Assembly: GCA_903970405.1 (NCBI GenBank)
Contig: CAJCIT010000152.1
Location: 23,237 to 87,236, forward strand
DNA length: 64,000 nucleotides
Origin: Acidobacteriaceae bacterium
Lineage (GTDB): Bacteria; Acidobacteriota; Terriglobia; Bryobacterales; Bryobacteraceae
Direction of reading: 5' to 3'
Below, piece by piece: positions 1 through 9,181 of the stretch. Positions within the stretch are counted from its first letter, which is position 1. Every line of letters starts with the position of its first letter. Both the position numbers and the translations under genes were made by a program. A model generated the notes under the pieces. The model made no database searches, was not told the origin of the DNA, and saw nothing but the letters and a program-made list of their open reading frames with translations.

Positions 1-571
1 CCGCGCCAAAAGCCAAACGCACGCCTTCGATCGGTCCCCAACGATCGATAAAAATACCGCCAACGATCGGGCCGAGGGCCATGGGGAAGCGCCGCACCAG
101 TGAATGCATGGTGACGCCCATGACGTGTTTTTGCTTGGGCAACACTCTTGAAACCAGCCCCATGGTGCCGGGAAGGGAGATTGCGGACCACGAAAGAAAG
201 AGAAACGAGCCTGCTACAACCGCTTGCCACTTCGGAATCGCCACTACCAGCGCATACCCGGCTATGGCCATCAGATTGAACACCGCCAGCGAGCGCTTTG
301 TACCGATCCGTTCCGCCAGCCAGCCGCCCGGAAACGAATACAGAGCCGAGACCAGGTTGTTGATGGCGTTGAGAAAGCCCGGCCACAGTATTCCGCTGCC
401 TAGCGCCACAAGATAGATGGGCAGAAAGCGCTCAGACATTCTTTCGCCCATCCCCACCAGCACCAGCATGCAGAGCATACCCACGATGCTGCGACGCAGA
501 GCCAAGGCGTCCACGAGCTTCCGTAAATGAGGCGCGATCTGAATCTGCTTTTCTTGTGCTTGGGGGCTCAT
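1..571 (-). CDS. MFS transporter, N-terminal part (cut by window edge)
   Basis: Reading the minus strand from an ATG at 571 gives about 190 residues open to the window edge. After a polar N-terminus (MSPQAQEKQ) there are several hydrophobic helices and, between helices 2 and 3, GGWLAERIGTKR, which matches the family's loop motif A (G-x-L-x-x-R-x-G-x-K-R). This supports a major facilitator superfamily membrane transporter. The substrate cannot be told from this half. The gene diverges from the tungstate importer, with only about 37 bases between start codons if the lipoprotein start at 609 is right, so the two promoters must overlap or lie inside coding sequence. The C-terminal half is outside the window. 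Confidence 0.8.
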   Translation of the reverse strand, partial: MSPQAQEKQIQIAPHLRKLVDALALRRSIVGMLCMLVLVGMGERMSERFLPIYLVALGSGILWPGFLNAINNLVSALYSFPGGWLAERIGTKRSLAVFNLMAIAGYALVVAIPKWQAVVAGSFLFLSWSAISLPGTMGLVSRVLPKQKHVMGVTMHSLVRRFPMALGPIVGGIFIDRWGPIEGVRLAFGA

Positions 572-608
572 GCGGGCGCGAACTGGTATGTTAATACATT
601 CAGGACGT

Positions 609-1661
609 ATGAGGCCTCTTTGCTCGATAGCCCCAGCCTTTGCCATGGTTTGCGCGTTCCTCGCTGGGTGTGCAAGACCTCCAGCCGCGGAACCGAAGAC
701 ACTGGTCATTTTTCATCATGGCTCGCCGGCTCCGGCCATCGAAGCGGCCGAGAAGGTATTCAAGACAAAGTATCCGGGCACTAATGTACTGCGCGAAAAG
801 GACGACGCCCTCGCTAACATGCGGAAGGTGACCGATCTCGGAAAACGCGCGGATATCGTCTACACCGACGACTACTCCATCATTCCGCCCGTCATGTTTC
901 CCAAATACGCCGACTTCTGGATTCGCTACGCCCACGATGAAATGACAATAGCTTACGCGGCCAATTCGAAGTATGCGAACCAAATCAACGGCGCCAACTG
1001 GTACAAAATCCTCCAGCGGCCGGACGTTAAATGGGGAATAGCCGATCCCAACGCGGGCCCGGACGGCTATTTCTCGCTCGGGCAGATCATGCTGTCGAAC
1101 GCCCACTACAAAGACAGCAGCATTTTCAGGAATCTGATCGAATCGAATACCGCCATCACCGCCTCCGAATCCGGAGGACACTATACGGTCAACTGTCCGG
1201 AGAATCTGAATCCCAAGTCTTCCAAGGTCATCATCCGCCCTGATCCCGAAACTCTTTATCCGATGATTCTTGCCGGAGAGATTGACTACGCGTTCGGATA
1301 CATGGGCTCGGTGATTGGGGAAGGTCCCGCGGGCATCAAGACCGTTGCGCTTCCGGCGCAGGTGAACCTATCGGATCTGTCGCTGGTCTCAAGCGTCTAC
1401 AACCGCGTGAGCATCAACCTGTTCAGCGACAAGCCGGATCGAAAAATTGCGATAACGCTGGGCGCCAAGGCAAACGGCCTGACCATCCCGCTGAATGCGC
1501 CCAACCAGCAAGCCGCTGCCGATTTCCTCGAGATATTTCTCGGCCCGGTAGGGCAGGGCGCCCTGAAACAAGTCCATATCACACCCTTGATTCCTGCCGA
1601 AACGAACGACCTTTCAAAGGCGCCCGCAAGTTTGCGGCCGCTTCTCAAGCAAGGGCAGTGA
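609..1661 (+). CDS. wtpA: Tungstate/molybdate ABC transporter, substrate-binding lipoprotein
   Basis: A 350-residue periplasmic oxyanion-binding protein that would deliver tungstate or molybdate to the permease encoded next. I chose ATG 609 over upstream in-frame ATGs (570, 588) because it gives a compact lipoprotein signal ending FLAGC, with Cys21 the predicted lipidation site. The mature part starts LVIFHHGSPAPAIE and has the WtpA-type order: GSxx near the N-terminus, RKVTDLGKRADIVYTDDY, EMTIAYAANSKYA, NWYKILQRPDVKWG, and a late GEIDYAFGYMGS. These fit the archaeal-type WtpA family better than classical ModA. It overlaps wtpB by four bases. Tungstate versus molybdate preference cannot be decided from sequence. 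Confidence 0.85.
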   Translation: MRPLCSIAPAFAMVCAFLAGCARPPAAEPKTLVIFHHGSPAPAIEAAEKVFKTKYPGTNVLREKDDALANMRKVTDLGKRADIVYTDDYSIIPPVMFPKYADFWIRYAHDEMTIAYAANSKYANQINGANWYKILQRPDVKWGIADPNAGPDGYFSLGQIMLSNAHYKDSSIFRNLIESNTAITASESGGHYTVNCPENLNPKSSKVIIRPDPETLYPMILAGEIDYAFGYMGSVIGEGPAGIKTVALPAQVNLSDLSLVSSVYNRVSINLFSDKPDRKIAITLGAKANGLTIPLNAPNQQAAADFLEIFLGPVGQGALKQVHITPLIPAETNDLSKAPASLRPLLKQGQ

Positions 1662-2641
1662 ACGGGGCGCGGCAGAAGCAATCGGCGCCGCGTGAGCGGC
1701 ACCAGCGTTTGGACGGCCGCCCCTTTTCCCCGTATTCGTGGCTGCTGGTTTTCATTCCTTTTTTCGCGGTTTTTCTGTGTCTGAACCTTTACTGGCTTGC
1801 GGGCGCCGTCCTGGCGACGGCTGCCGTTTGGGCGACGTGGCGCCGCAGGTCTACGACGCGGGGGACGGCTCCCTTGGCCGTTTTCTCGGTAGCCGGCGGC
1901 CTACTGATCTTTTTCATCGTTCTGCCGATCGTCAATCTGTTGTTCACGACGGAACCCTCGCGAATCGTTAGGACAGCGCTTGACCCCGCCGTCCGTAGCG
2001 CAATCTTCATCACATTGAGCGCCGCTTGCATCGCCACGGTCATATCGCTCTTGTTCGGCGTTCCCCTTGGGTACCTGCTCGCCCGCGAGCGGTTTGCCGG
2101 TAAAGCCGTGGTGGAAGGCATCGTCGATATGCCGGTGGTGATTCCGCACACCATTGCCGGAATTGCGCTGCTTTTTGTCTTCGGGCGCGCGGGTATTCTT
2201 GGCGCTCCGCTGAAGGCCCGTCTCGACATTCAACTGAGCGACAGTTACTGGGGAATCGTGCTCGCCATGCTGTTCGTTGGGCTGCCGTTTGTGGTGAACC
2301 ACTGCCGCGACGGGTTTCTGAAGGTGGACCCGAGAATGGAGTACGTCGCCCGCAGCCTTGGCGCCACCAGGCTCGGCGCGTTCTTTCGCGTCACCATTCC
2401 GCTGACTTGGCGCGCGCTGCTCTCCGGCGCCATCCTGACCTGGGCGCGAGCGATCAGTGAATTCGGTTCAGTCGCGATTATCGCTTACTACCCGAAAACC
2501 ATCAATACCCTTTTGTTCGAGTGGTACAACTTTTTCGGCTATACGTACACCAAGCCTCTGGCCACGCTGCTGCTCCTGATCGCCCTCGCGATCTTTATCG
2601 GACTTAGAGCGATTGCCGCTCCGAAGCGAGTGGAGCATTGA
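1658..2641 (+). CDS. wtpB: Tungstate/molybdate ABC transporter, permease
   Basis: A 327-residue inner-membrane permease starting at GTG 1658, which overlaps the wtpA stop (GTGA). There are several hydrophobic segments and a binding-protein-dependent permease core. The EAA-type cytoplasmic loop reads YVARSLGATRLGAFFRVTIPLTWRAL in pieces around 2341-2418 and would contact the ATPase; a nearby ISEFGSVAII is typical of ModB/WtpB/CysT-like permeases. A basic, polar N-terminus of about 25 residues precedes the first helix. Translational coupling on both sides indicates one wtpABC transcript. Confidence 0.85.
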   Translation: MNGARQKQSAPRERHQRLDGRPFSPYSWLLVFIPFFAVFLCLNLYWLAGAVLATAAVWATWRRRSTTRGTAPLAVFSVAGGLLIFFIVLPIVNLLFTTEPSRIVRTALDPAVRSAIFITLSAACIATVISLLFGVPLGYLLARERFAGKAVVEGIVDMPVVIPHTIAGIALLFVFGRAGILGAPLKARLDIQLSDSYWGIVLAMLFVGLPFVVNHCRDGFLKVDPRMEYVARSLGATRLGAFFRVTIPLTWRALLSGAILTWARAISEFGSVAIIAYYPKTINTLLFEWYNFFGYTYTKPLATLLLLIALAIFIGLRAIAAPKRVEH

Positions 2642-3684
2642 TCCAACTTGACAAAGTCACCCGCGTTTGGCACGAATTCGCCATTCGCGACGTTACCCTC
2701 CAGGTGAATGAGGGTGAGTATCTGGTCATCGTGGGACCAACCGGGGCGGGGAAGACGCTTCTTCTGGAGCTTCTTCTGGGAATCCACCACCCCGACACCG
2801 GGCGCATCCTCATCGATGGCGCCGATGTTACGGGATTACCGCCGGAGAAACGCGGTATCGGAATGGTTTATCAGGATTACTTACTGTTCCCCCATCTTGA
2901 CGTGAGCCGCAATCTCGCCTTTGGCCTGCGCTACCGGCGGTGCAGCGGAGAAGACGCCCGGCGGCGGGTGCGGGAAGTTGCCGAGTTACTGGGAATTTCC
3001 AGCCTGTTACACCGGTATCCTTACACGCTGAGCGGCGGCGAGAAACAGCGCGTCGCCATCGGACGGGCACTGGTGACTGAGCCGCGCATACTACTTCTGG
3101 ATGAGCCATTGAGCGCGCTCGACCGCGGCACTGCCTCCCGGCTGAGAAACGAATTGAAATTACTGCACGCCGCAAAGAAGCTGACTGTGGTGCACGTGAC
3201 GCATGACCTCTCCGAAGCCCGTCAGATGGGCGGACCCATCGCGCTAGTTAAAGACGGACGCCTGGATGCATTTGGCCCCGCGGACGATTTGCTTCGCCGC
3301 CCCCCCACCGTATTCGCCGCGAATTTTTTCGGCGCCGTCAATCTCTACAAAGCTGAGGTCCAGAAGACGGAGGGAGGGATGCGCGTCGCCGCGGGACCGG
3401 TGGCGGCCGAATGCGGGTTCATGGAAGGCGCGCCCTATCTGATGGTTCATCCGGATGAAGTCGTTGTGCTTCCTCCTTCGACGGGAGGGGCCAATCGCTT
3501 ACGGGGCGAAGTAACCGCCCTGACCGACGAGGGTAATTACGTGGCGGTCCAACTCCGCGTGGCGGGACTGCCGGCCCCGCTGACAGCCTATGTCAGCCGC
3601 CATTTTGTCCGATCTCAAATGCTGGCACTAGGTAGCGACGTCACGGCAGACGTCGAAAGAGCCATCCATATCCTGAGAGAATGA
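2638..3684 (+). CDS. wtpC: Tungstate/molybdate ABC transporter, ATP-binding protein
   Basis: A 348-residue ABC ATPase starting at TTG 2638, overlapping the wtpB stop (TTGA), with a GTGGAG ribosome site just upstream. Walker A GPTGAGKT is at residues 33-40, the signature LSGGEKQ at about 131-137, Walker B ILLLDEP with D155/E156, then the H-loop VHVTHD. Beyond residue about 230 is a regulatory TOBE-type region (YLMVHPDEVVVL), as in oxyanion and polyamine importers. It powers uptake through the preceding permease. Confidence 0.88.
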   Translation: MIQLDKVTRVWHEFAIRDVTLQVNEGEYLVIVGPTGAGKTLLLELLLGIHHPDTGRILIDGADVTGLPPEKRGIGMVYQDYLLFPHLDVSRNLAFGLRYRRCSGEDARRRVREVAELLGISSLLHRYPYTLSGGEKQRVAIGRALVTEPRILLLDEPLSALDRGTASRLRNELKLLHAAKKLTVVHVTHDLSEARQMGGPIALVKDGRLDAFGPADDLLRRPPTVFAANFFGAVNLYKAEVQKTEGGMRVAAGPVAAECGFMEGAPYLMVHPDEVVVLPPSTGGANRLRGEVTALTDEGNYVAVQLRVAGLPAPLTAYVSRHFVRSQMLALGSDVTADVERAIHILRE

Positions 3685-3688
3685 GCCC

Positions 3689-3964
3689 TTACTCCGGTTG
3701 AGGCGCCGGCTCGCTATCGAGTAACCCCGACACGTCAGACCCGGGGTGGCGCAATTGTTCTTCCGCGTCGGTCCAATCTTTCTCCGGCGAGCCAAACGGG
3801 CAACCGCGCGCCTGCCAAAGCGCGTACGCAAGCTGTTCGATGGCCTCGTGTAGGGGCGCGCCGGTGGCCTGGTCTTGGGGGTAATCCGGCGCGGGGGGTA
3901 GAAGCGGTTCGGGCGCCTCGTCTAAGCGAGGGTCGTCCGGTTGCGATTGGGCGGGTGCACTCAT
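3689..3964 (-). CDS. DUF2934 small protein
   Basis: A 91-residue soluble protein. ATG 3964 is chosen over an upstream ATG (4021) because AAGGAG sits eight bases before it on the minus strand. The N-terminus is Pro/Asp-rich and low in complexity; the core IEQLAYALWQARGCPFGSPE followed by KDWTDAEEQL matches DUF2934, a short helical domain of unknown function (I-x-x-x-A-Y-x-x-W-x-x-x-G-x-P, then D-W-x-x-A-E). It converges on wtpC, with four bases between the two stop codons. Function unknown. Confidence 0.75.
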   Translation of the reverse strand: MSAPAQSQPDDPRLDEAPEPLLPPAPDYPQDQATGAPLHEAIEQLAYALWQARGCPFGSPEKDWTDAEEQLRHPGSDVSGLLDSEPAPQPE

Positions 3965-4205
3965 AGTTATTTCTCCTTTGTAAGGAATCCGGATCAGCCG
4001 TTTGCAATTCCAGGCGGCCAAAATCTATCTGCGTTGCTGGAATTATAGCGGGATTCGACGTCGCTTTGATGCCGCGCTGGTGACCCAGGCTTCAGCGGGC
4101 GTACTCCTTTGGGCAGTCTCTAGCGTAACCGCTGCGCCGGGAGGCAAACAGGGCCGCGTTGTGCCCGCCTGAAACGGCACGCCAGTGCGAAACGTAGAAT
4201 AGGGT

Positions 4206-5597
4206 ATGGTTCTGGTTCGTTTGGCGTTAGTCGCGGCGGTGGGCCTTCCGGTTTTTTGCGGCCAGGACGCGGCGCCGGCCGAGAAGAAACAGCCCGAAGC
4301 CGCGCCCGGAACGCTGCACTCGGTTACCGTGGAAGGCAACCGGATCTATTCAACCGGCGCCATCGTCAAGGTGCTGGGCCTGAAGATAGGGCAACCGGTG
4401 AACGCGGCCGATTTCAAGGCGGCTAATCAACGCCTGACCGACACCGAGTTATTCACCAACATCAGTTACCAGTTCAGCTTTAAGACTTTCAAGACCAAGC
4501 CGGGGGCGCCCGTTTCTCCTCCGGATTACGATCTGGTCTTCACGGTAAGCGAGTACGACCAGGTTTTCCCCATGCGATTCGAGGAGTTGGGCCTTCCCGA
4601 CGAGGCAGTCCGGCAGTATTTGCGTGAACACGTGCCGCTCTACAACGACCGCATCCCGGGAACGCAAGGCATCCTGAAGCGGTACCGCCAGGCGGTTCAG
4701 GAGGTAGTGTCGCAGAAAAACCCAAATTTGAAAATTCGCGCCCGCGTGACGAATGAGGACCCGAAGCAACTGACGGTGTTGTTCCGGCCCGATTTCCCGG
4801 CGCCGGTGATTTCGCGTGTCGTTGTCACTGGCAGCGAAGCCATTCCGCCGCAAGCCATTGCCAAGGCCATTAATGAGATTGCGGTGGGCCAGCCCTACAC
4901 CGATGTCCGTTTGAACGAAATCCTGAACACGCAAGTAAAGCGGCTGTATGAGCTGCAGGGCTACGTCAATGTGTCGTTCCCGAAGATTGAGGCTACAGAG
5001 GACAAAACGGTGAAGGGGCTGGTGGTCACCGTCACCGTTCACGAAGGGCCGAAGTATAAATTTGGACCGATGAGATTCCGCGGCGGAGACTTGGCCGAGG
5101 ACGACGTGAAGGCGATGTTGAAGTTCAAACCGGGCGATCCGTTCAACGTCCAGCAGGTGGAGGACCTGCGGGGAGTGCTGATCGGCGCTCTCAAGAGAAA
5201 AGGTCACCTGGATGCCAATGTGGAGATTTCGCGTCAGGTTGACGATCAGAAGCGCACCGTGAACATTTTGTACTCGCTGGAGCCCGGCCCGCAGTACACG
5301 TTTGCGGTTCTGGAGATTTACGGTCTTGACCTTGAGGGTGAGCCGGTGATCCGCAAGATGTGGGCGGAACAGCCGGGCAAGCCGTTTAATCCCGAGTACC
5401 CGGCGTTCTTCCTGAAAAAGGTGGAGCAGGCGCAGTTATTCGACAACCTAGGCACGACGCGTTCGGATTTCCTCATCAACGAGACTACCCACGGCGTCAC
5501 GGTGAGTCTCTACTTCCGGGGTACTTCGCCTGAACAGAGAAGAAAGCAGGAACGGCAGGAGCGCGACCGGCAGTCCGGCCAAGGGCAGCCACTGTAA
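4206..5597 (+). CDS. POTRA-repeat periplasmic protein without a beta-barrel
   Basis: A 463-residue exported protein with a signal peptide (MVLVRLALVAAVGLPVF). About five tandem POTRA-like units can be traced from residue 38 to 445; the clearest start HSVTVEGNRIYSTGAIVKVL, ISRVVVTGSEAIPPQAIAKA and KFGPMRFRGGDLAEDDVKAM, each ending with a strand before the next unit. BamA has five POTRAs followed by a barrel of about 400 residues. Here the protein stops right after the fifth unit with a charged tail (EQRRKQERQERDRQSGQ), and the next gene is not a barrel. It may be a scaffold for outer-membrane assembly or a BamA-derived paralogue. Function unproven. Confidence 0.75.
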   Translation: MVLVRLALVAAVGLPVFCGQDAAPAEKKQPEAAPGTLHSVTVEGNRIYSTGAIVKVLGLKIGQPVNAADFKAANQRLTDTELFTNISYQFSFKTFKTKPGAPVSPPDYDLVFTVSEYDQVFPMRFEELGLPDEAVRQYLREHVPLYNDRIPGTQGILKRYRQAVQEVVSQKNPNLKIRARVTNEDPKQLTVLFRPDFPAPVISRVVVTGSEAIPPQAIAKAINEIAVGQPYTDVRLNEILNTQVKRLYELQGYVNVSFPKIEATEDKTVKGLVVTVTVHEGPKYKFGPMRFRGGDLAEDDVKAMLKFKPGDPFNVQQVEDLRGVLIGALKRKGHLDANVEISRQVDDQKRTVNILYSLEPGPQYTFAVLEIYGLDLEGEPVIRKMWAEQPGKPFNPEYPAFFLKKVEQAQLFDNLGTTRSDFLINETTHGVTVSLYFRGTSPEQRRKQERQERDRQSGQGQPL

Positions 5598-5654
5598 CCC
5601 CACACCCTTGTTGATATACTCCCGTTCGAGATTGTCTTTGAGGGGGGAGTCCCG

Positions 5655-8600
5655 GTGTTGTCAAGGCTTTTTTTGAGTGTGTCCGTTCGGGCGATGGCTC
5701 TCATTGGGCCAACGCTGCTCCTGACGTTTCCGGCGTTTCCCCAGCAAGCGACGACAAGCGCTCACGCTCAGGAGACTGTCAAAAAGAGCACGGAGGCTGC
5801 GGCGGCGAAGACTCCGAAGGCCGCAACGGCGGGCCCCAATCTCACCATCGATGCCGGGTCTGGGCAGCACACCATCAGCCCTTATATCTACGGCATTAAT
5901 TACAACCAGAATCTGTTGCCGTACATTCTGCCTACCGTTGTCCGATGGGGCGGCGATGCGACGTCACAATACAACCCGACGGGGCTGTTCGCCAATTCAG
6001 GTTCAGACTATTACTTCGCGAACGGCGTCCAAACCCCCTCGTTTGAGCAGTTCTTCGAAACCAACAAAGCCGCCGGCGCCCTCACCATCGGCACAATTCC
6101 CGTCAACGGTTATGTGGCCAAGGACGGCACTTCGTGCGGCTTCAGCGTCAAGAAGTACGGACCGCAGCGCTGCACAGATCCTGGCAACTCGGATTGTGGA
6201 GATGGCATAGTAGCGGTGGCGCAAGCCGGCGCAAGCGCCCAAACCTACAGCTGCGTGGGCGGCGGCACGGCATCGATTCCCGCGGGACAAGCGTGGGTTC
6301 CCATCACACAGGTGAAGACCACCGACCCCACCGATGCCGATGTAGCGTCCACGCCCAGCACCATGCAGAGTTGGGTGAGTTCCGTTGTGTCGAAGTATGG
6401 TGATGCAGCCTCGGGCGGCGTCGCCATCTGGCAGATGGATAACGAGCCGGTGTGGTGGGAATCGGTGCATCAGAATATTCACCCCACCGCGCAAGATTAC
6501 GACGAAACCTGGCAAAAAGGCATGAGCTACGCGCAGGCGGTGAAGGCGGCCGATCCCACGGCCAGCGTCGCCGGTCCCATTACGTCGGTCTGGTATGACC
6601 TGTTCTTCTCGAGGAAGGATCTAAACTCCGGTTGGGCAACCGGCCCGGATTACGTGTATTGGGGCAACCCCATCGACCGGCAGGCGCACGGCAACGAGGA
6701 TTTCGTGGCCTGGTATCTCCAGCAGTTCGCCAACTACGAACAGCAGAACGGGCAGCGGCTGCTGGATTACTTTGACGTACACGGGTACATGCCGGGAACG
6801 GGCAGCGACGCTACCGACCCAGCTTCGGTGGCGGCCCGCATGGCGTCCACGCGGGTCTTCTGGGATCCGAATTACGTGGTGGCGAACAGCTCCGGAGTTC
6901 TGTTTGCAAGTGGCGGCCCCACTGGTTCCGCCACCACAGGGAATTGGGTGTCAAATGGCACCACCTTTGCGCTTGTCGACTCCACCTCCGGCCTGGTGCT
7001 GGCCACCACCACCGTTGCGCTGAGCAACGGCAGTCCGGCCATCGTTCCCAGTTCGATTTCCTTCAGCAGCGGCGCAAGCATTACCTCCAGCCCCAGTACG
7101 ATTCAGGTTGGCTCCGGCGTTTCCACAGGCCAAACCACGCTCACCTGGAGCGCTCCCAGCTCAACGGGCGTCCAGATCTATATTGGCAGCGGCAATTACC
7201 TGGATAACCAGTGCATCTGTCTCATTCCGCGCATGAAGAATTGGGTCAATGCGAATTATCCGGGCACGAAGCTGACCATCTCCGAGTACATTTTGGGAGC
7301 GGAGACCACCTCGGAGCCGAGCGGCGCCATCGCAGAGGCGGACCTGCTGGGAATCTTCGGCCGTGAGGGCTTGGACGTGGCCACGATGTGGCCGGAACGT
7401 TACCCGAACCTGTTGCCAACCGATCCGGTGACCTACGCCTTCCGGCTCTACCGCAATTACGACGGAGCCGGCGGGCAGTTCGGCGCCAATGGCGTCTCGG
7501 CCGTCAGCGGCGATCAGACTCAATTATCCAGCTACGCCGCGTTGCGCTCCGATGGGGCGCTCACGGTGATGATCGTGAACAAAACGCCGAACAATTTGAG
7601 CAGCAACGTATCGCTCGCCAACTTTGTCCCTGCCTCTACCGCGAAAGTTTATCAATATAGTGGCGCGAATCTAACAGCCATCCAGACTTTGGCGGATCAG
7701 GCGGTGACGGCCAGCGGCTTCTCGGCGACTTTCCCGGCTTACTCGGCCACGCTGGTGGTGATGCAGGCGCCTGGCCCGGCGACAATCAGCGCCAGCCCGA
7801 ATCCCATTCAGGTACCGCTCGGAATCACGGTGGGCCAAACAACTCTCACCTGGGATGCGCCCTCATCCACCACCGTTGACGTCTATGTGGGTGGAGTCGG
7901 CGGTACGCTCTTCACCAGCGGAGGCCCCACCGGATCGGCCCAGACGGGCGACTGGGTTTCGAATGGCGATGTGTTCACGCTAGTGGATGGAACCACCCAT
8001 CAGGCGATAGCCACCACCACCGTGTCGGTGGTCCAAACCGCGCCAACAGCGACATTCACGGCGAGTCCCAATCCGATTCCCGTTCCTCCAGGCGCCACCA
8101 CCGGGCAGACCACCTTGACCTGGAATGCGCCGGATTCAACCACCGTCGATATTTATGTGGGCGGCACGAACGGTTCGCTGTTCGCAAGCGGGGGCCCCAC
8201 CGGATCGGCCCAGACCGGCGGCTGGGTTTCAAATGGCATGGTGTTCACGCTGGTGGATGGAACCAGCCACCAAGTTCTGGCCACCGCCACCGTTTCCCTG
8301 GTCACTGTTACGCCGACGGCCTCGTTCACAGCGAGTCCCAATCCGATTTCCGTGCCGCCAGGGATTACCACGGGGCAAACCACACTCAGTTGGAATGCGC
8401 CGGCATCGACGACGGTCAACGTGTATGTGGGCAGCCAGAGCGGTCCGCTGTTCACCAGCGGCGGGCCTAAGGGATCGGCCACCACCGGCGACTGGGTTTC
8501 GAATGGCATGGTGTTCGTACTGGTTGACGGAACCACTCAGGAGTTGTTGGCCACGGCCACGGTTTCGCTGGTAACCGTCACGCCGACGGCGTCGTTCTCT

Positions 8601-9125
8601 GCGAGTCCGAATCCGATTCTGGTGGCGCCGGGCGCGACGCTCGGGCAGACCACGTTGACTTGGAATGCGCCGGGATCGACCGCCGTGGAAATCCATCTTG
8701 GCAGCGCCACCGGGACGCTTTTTGCCAGTTTGGGACCAACCGGATCGGCGCAGACCGGCGGCTGGGTTTCGAATGGCATGGTGTTCGTACTGGTTGACGG
8801 AACCACTCACCAGGCGCTGGCGACAACCGCCGTTTCGGTGATCCAGGCCACACAGGTGACTCTGCTCGCCGATCCGAACCCCATTCCGCTGGCGGCGGGC
8901 GCGGCCAGCGGCCAGACCACGTTAGTCTGGAATGCGCCCGGATCGAGCCTGGTGGAGATTCATGTGGGCAGCGCCACCGGACCTTTGTTTACGACACAGG
9001 GCCCCAGCGGGACGGCCGTCACCGGCGACTGGGTTTCAAACGGGATGCAGTTCGTGCTGCTGGACGCCAATACTCGGGTGACGCTGGCTACGACTACCGT
9101 CTACACCACATCGGCAGGAACGTGA
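5655..9125 (+). CDS. Secreted GH44 glycoside hydrolase with tandem C-terminal repeats
   Basis: An exported enzyme of 1156 residues, GTG start with a strong AGGGGGGAG site upstream. After a signal peptide and an Ala/Lys linker, a GH44-like catalytic domain begins (IDAGSGQHTISPYIYGINYN). Likely acid/base Glu264 lies in QMDNEPVWWE and the likely nucleophile Glu544 in LTISEYILGAE. GH44 enzymes cut beta-1,4-glucans such as cellulose and xyloglucan. Between FWDPNYV (to residue 408) and CLIPRMKNWV (from 522) there is an insertion of about 105 residues resembling the C-terminal repeats. A beta-rich region ends near 708, followed by five repeats of about 90 residues (SPNPI...GQTTLTWNAP...GPTGSAQTG.WVSNG). 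These may bind carbohydrate or act as spacers. Confidence 0.8.
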   Translation: MLSRLFLSVSVRAMALIGPTLLLTFPAFPQQATTSAHAQETVKKSTEAAAAKTPKAATAGPNLTIDAGSGQHTISPYIYGINYNQNLLPYILPTVVRWGGDATSQYNPTGLFANSGSDYYFANGVQTPSFEQFFETNKAAGALTIGTIPVNGYVAKDGTSCGFSVKKYGPQRCTDPGNSDCGDGIVAVAQAGASAQTYSCVGGGTASIPAGQAWVPITQVKTTDPTDADVASTPSTMQSWVSSVVSKYGDAASGGVAIWQMDNEPVWWESVHQNIHPTAQDYDETWQKGMSYAQAVKAADPTASVAGPITSVWYDLFFSRKDLNSGWATGPDYVYWGNPIDRQAHGNEDFVAWYLQQFANYEQQNGQRLLDYFDVHGYMPGTGSDATDPASVAARMASTRVFWDPNYVVANSSGVLFASGGPTGSATTGNWVSNGTTFALVDSTSGLVLATTTVALSNGSPAIVPSSISFSSGASITSSPSTIQVGSGVSTGQTTLTWSAPSSTGVQIYIGSGNYLDNQCICLIPRMKNWVNANYPGTKLTISEYILGAETTSEPSGAIAEADLLGIFGREGLDVATMWPERYPNLLPTDPVTYAFRLYRNYDGAGGQFGANGVSAVSGDQTQLSSYAALRSDGALTVMIVNKTPNNLSSNVSLANFVPASTAKVYQYSGANLTAIQTLADQAVTASGFSATFPAYSATLVVMQAPGPATISASPNPIQVPLGITVGQTTLTWDAPSSTTVDVYVGGVGGTLFTSGGPTGSAQTGDWVSNGDVFTLVDGTTHQAIATTTVSVVQTAPTATFTASPNPIPVPPGATTGQTTLTWNAPDSTTVDIYVGGTNGSLFASGGPTGSAQTGGWVSNGMVFTLVDGTSHQVLATATVSLVTVTPTASFTASPNPISVPPGITTGQTTLSWNAPASTTVNVYVGSQSGPLFTSGGPKGSATTGDWVSNGMVFVLVDGTTQELLATATVSLVTVTPTASFSASPNPILVAPGATLGQTTLTWNAPGSTAVEIHLGSATGTLFASLGPTGSAQTGGWVSNGMVFVLVDGTTHQALATTAVSVIQATQVTLLADPNPIPLAAGAASGQTTLVWNAPGSSLVEIHVGSATGPLFTTQGPSGTAVTGDWVSNGMQFVLLDANTRVTLATTTVYTTSAGT
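7779..9122 (+). repeat. Five tandem ~90-residue repeats in the GH44 protein
   Basis: Five in-frame units of about 265-280 bases encode the same pattern: a start ASFTASPNPI, then GQTTLTWNAP, a short strand ending YVG, GGPTGSAQTG, WVSNGMVF, LVDGTTHQ and ATATVS. DNA identity is high between units 2 to 4 (around 8050-8870), suggesting recent duplication or conversion. A further copy lies at about 6880-7200 inside the catalytic domain, in rotated order. Confidence 0.85.
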
Positions 9126-9181
9126 GAACCACCGGCCGGTAGGCGATTTTCAGGCGTTTTCGCATGATATCGTGAACAGTA

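Noticed and set aside
7779..9122. Possible CRISPR-like or minisatellite array because of strong DNA periodicity
   Set aside because: The period is about 270 bases, fully in frame and coding for beta-rich protein repeats.
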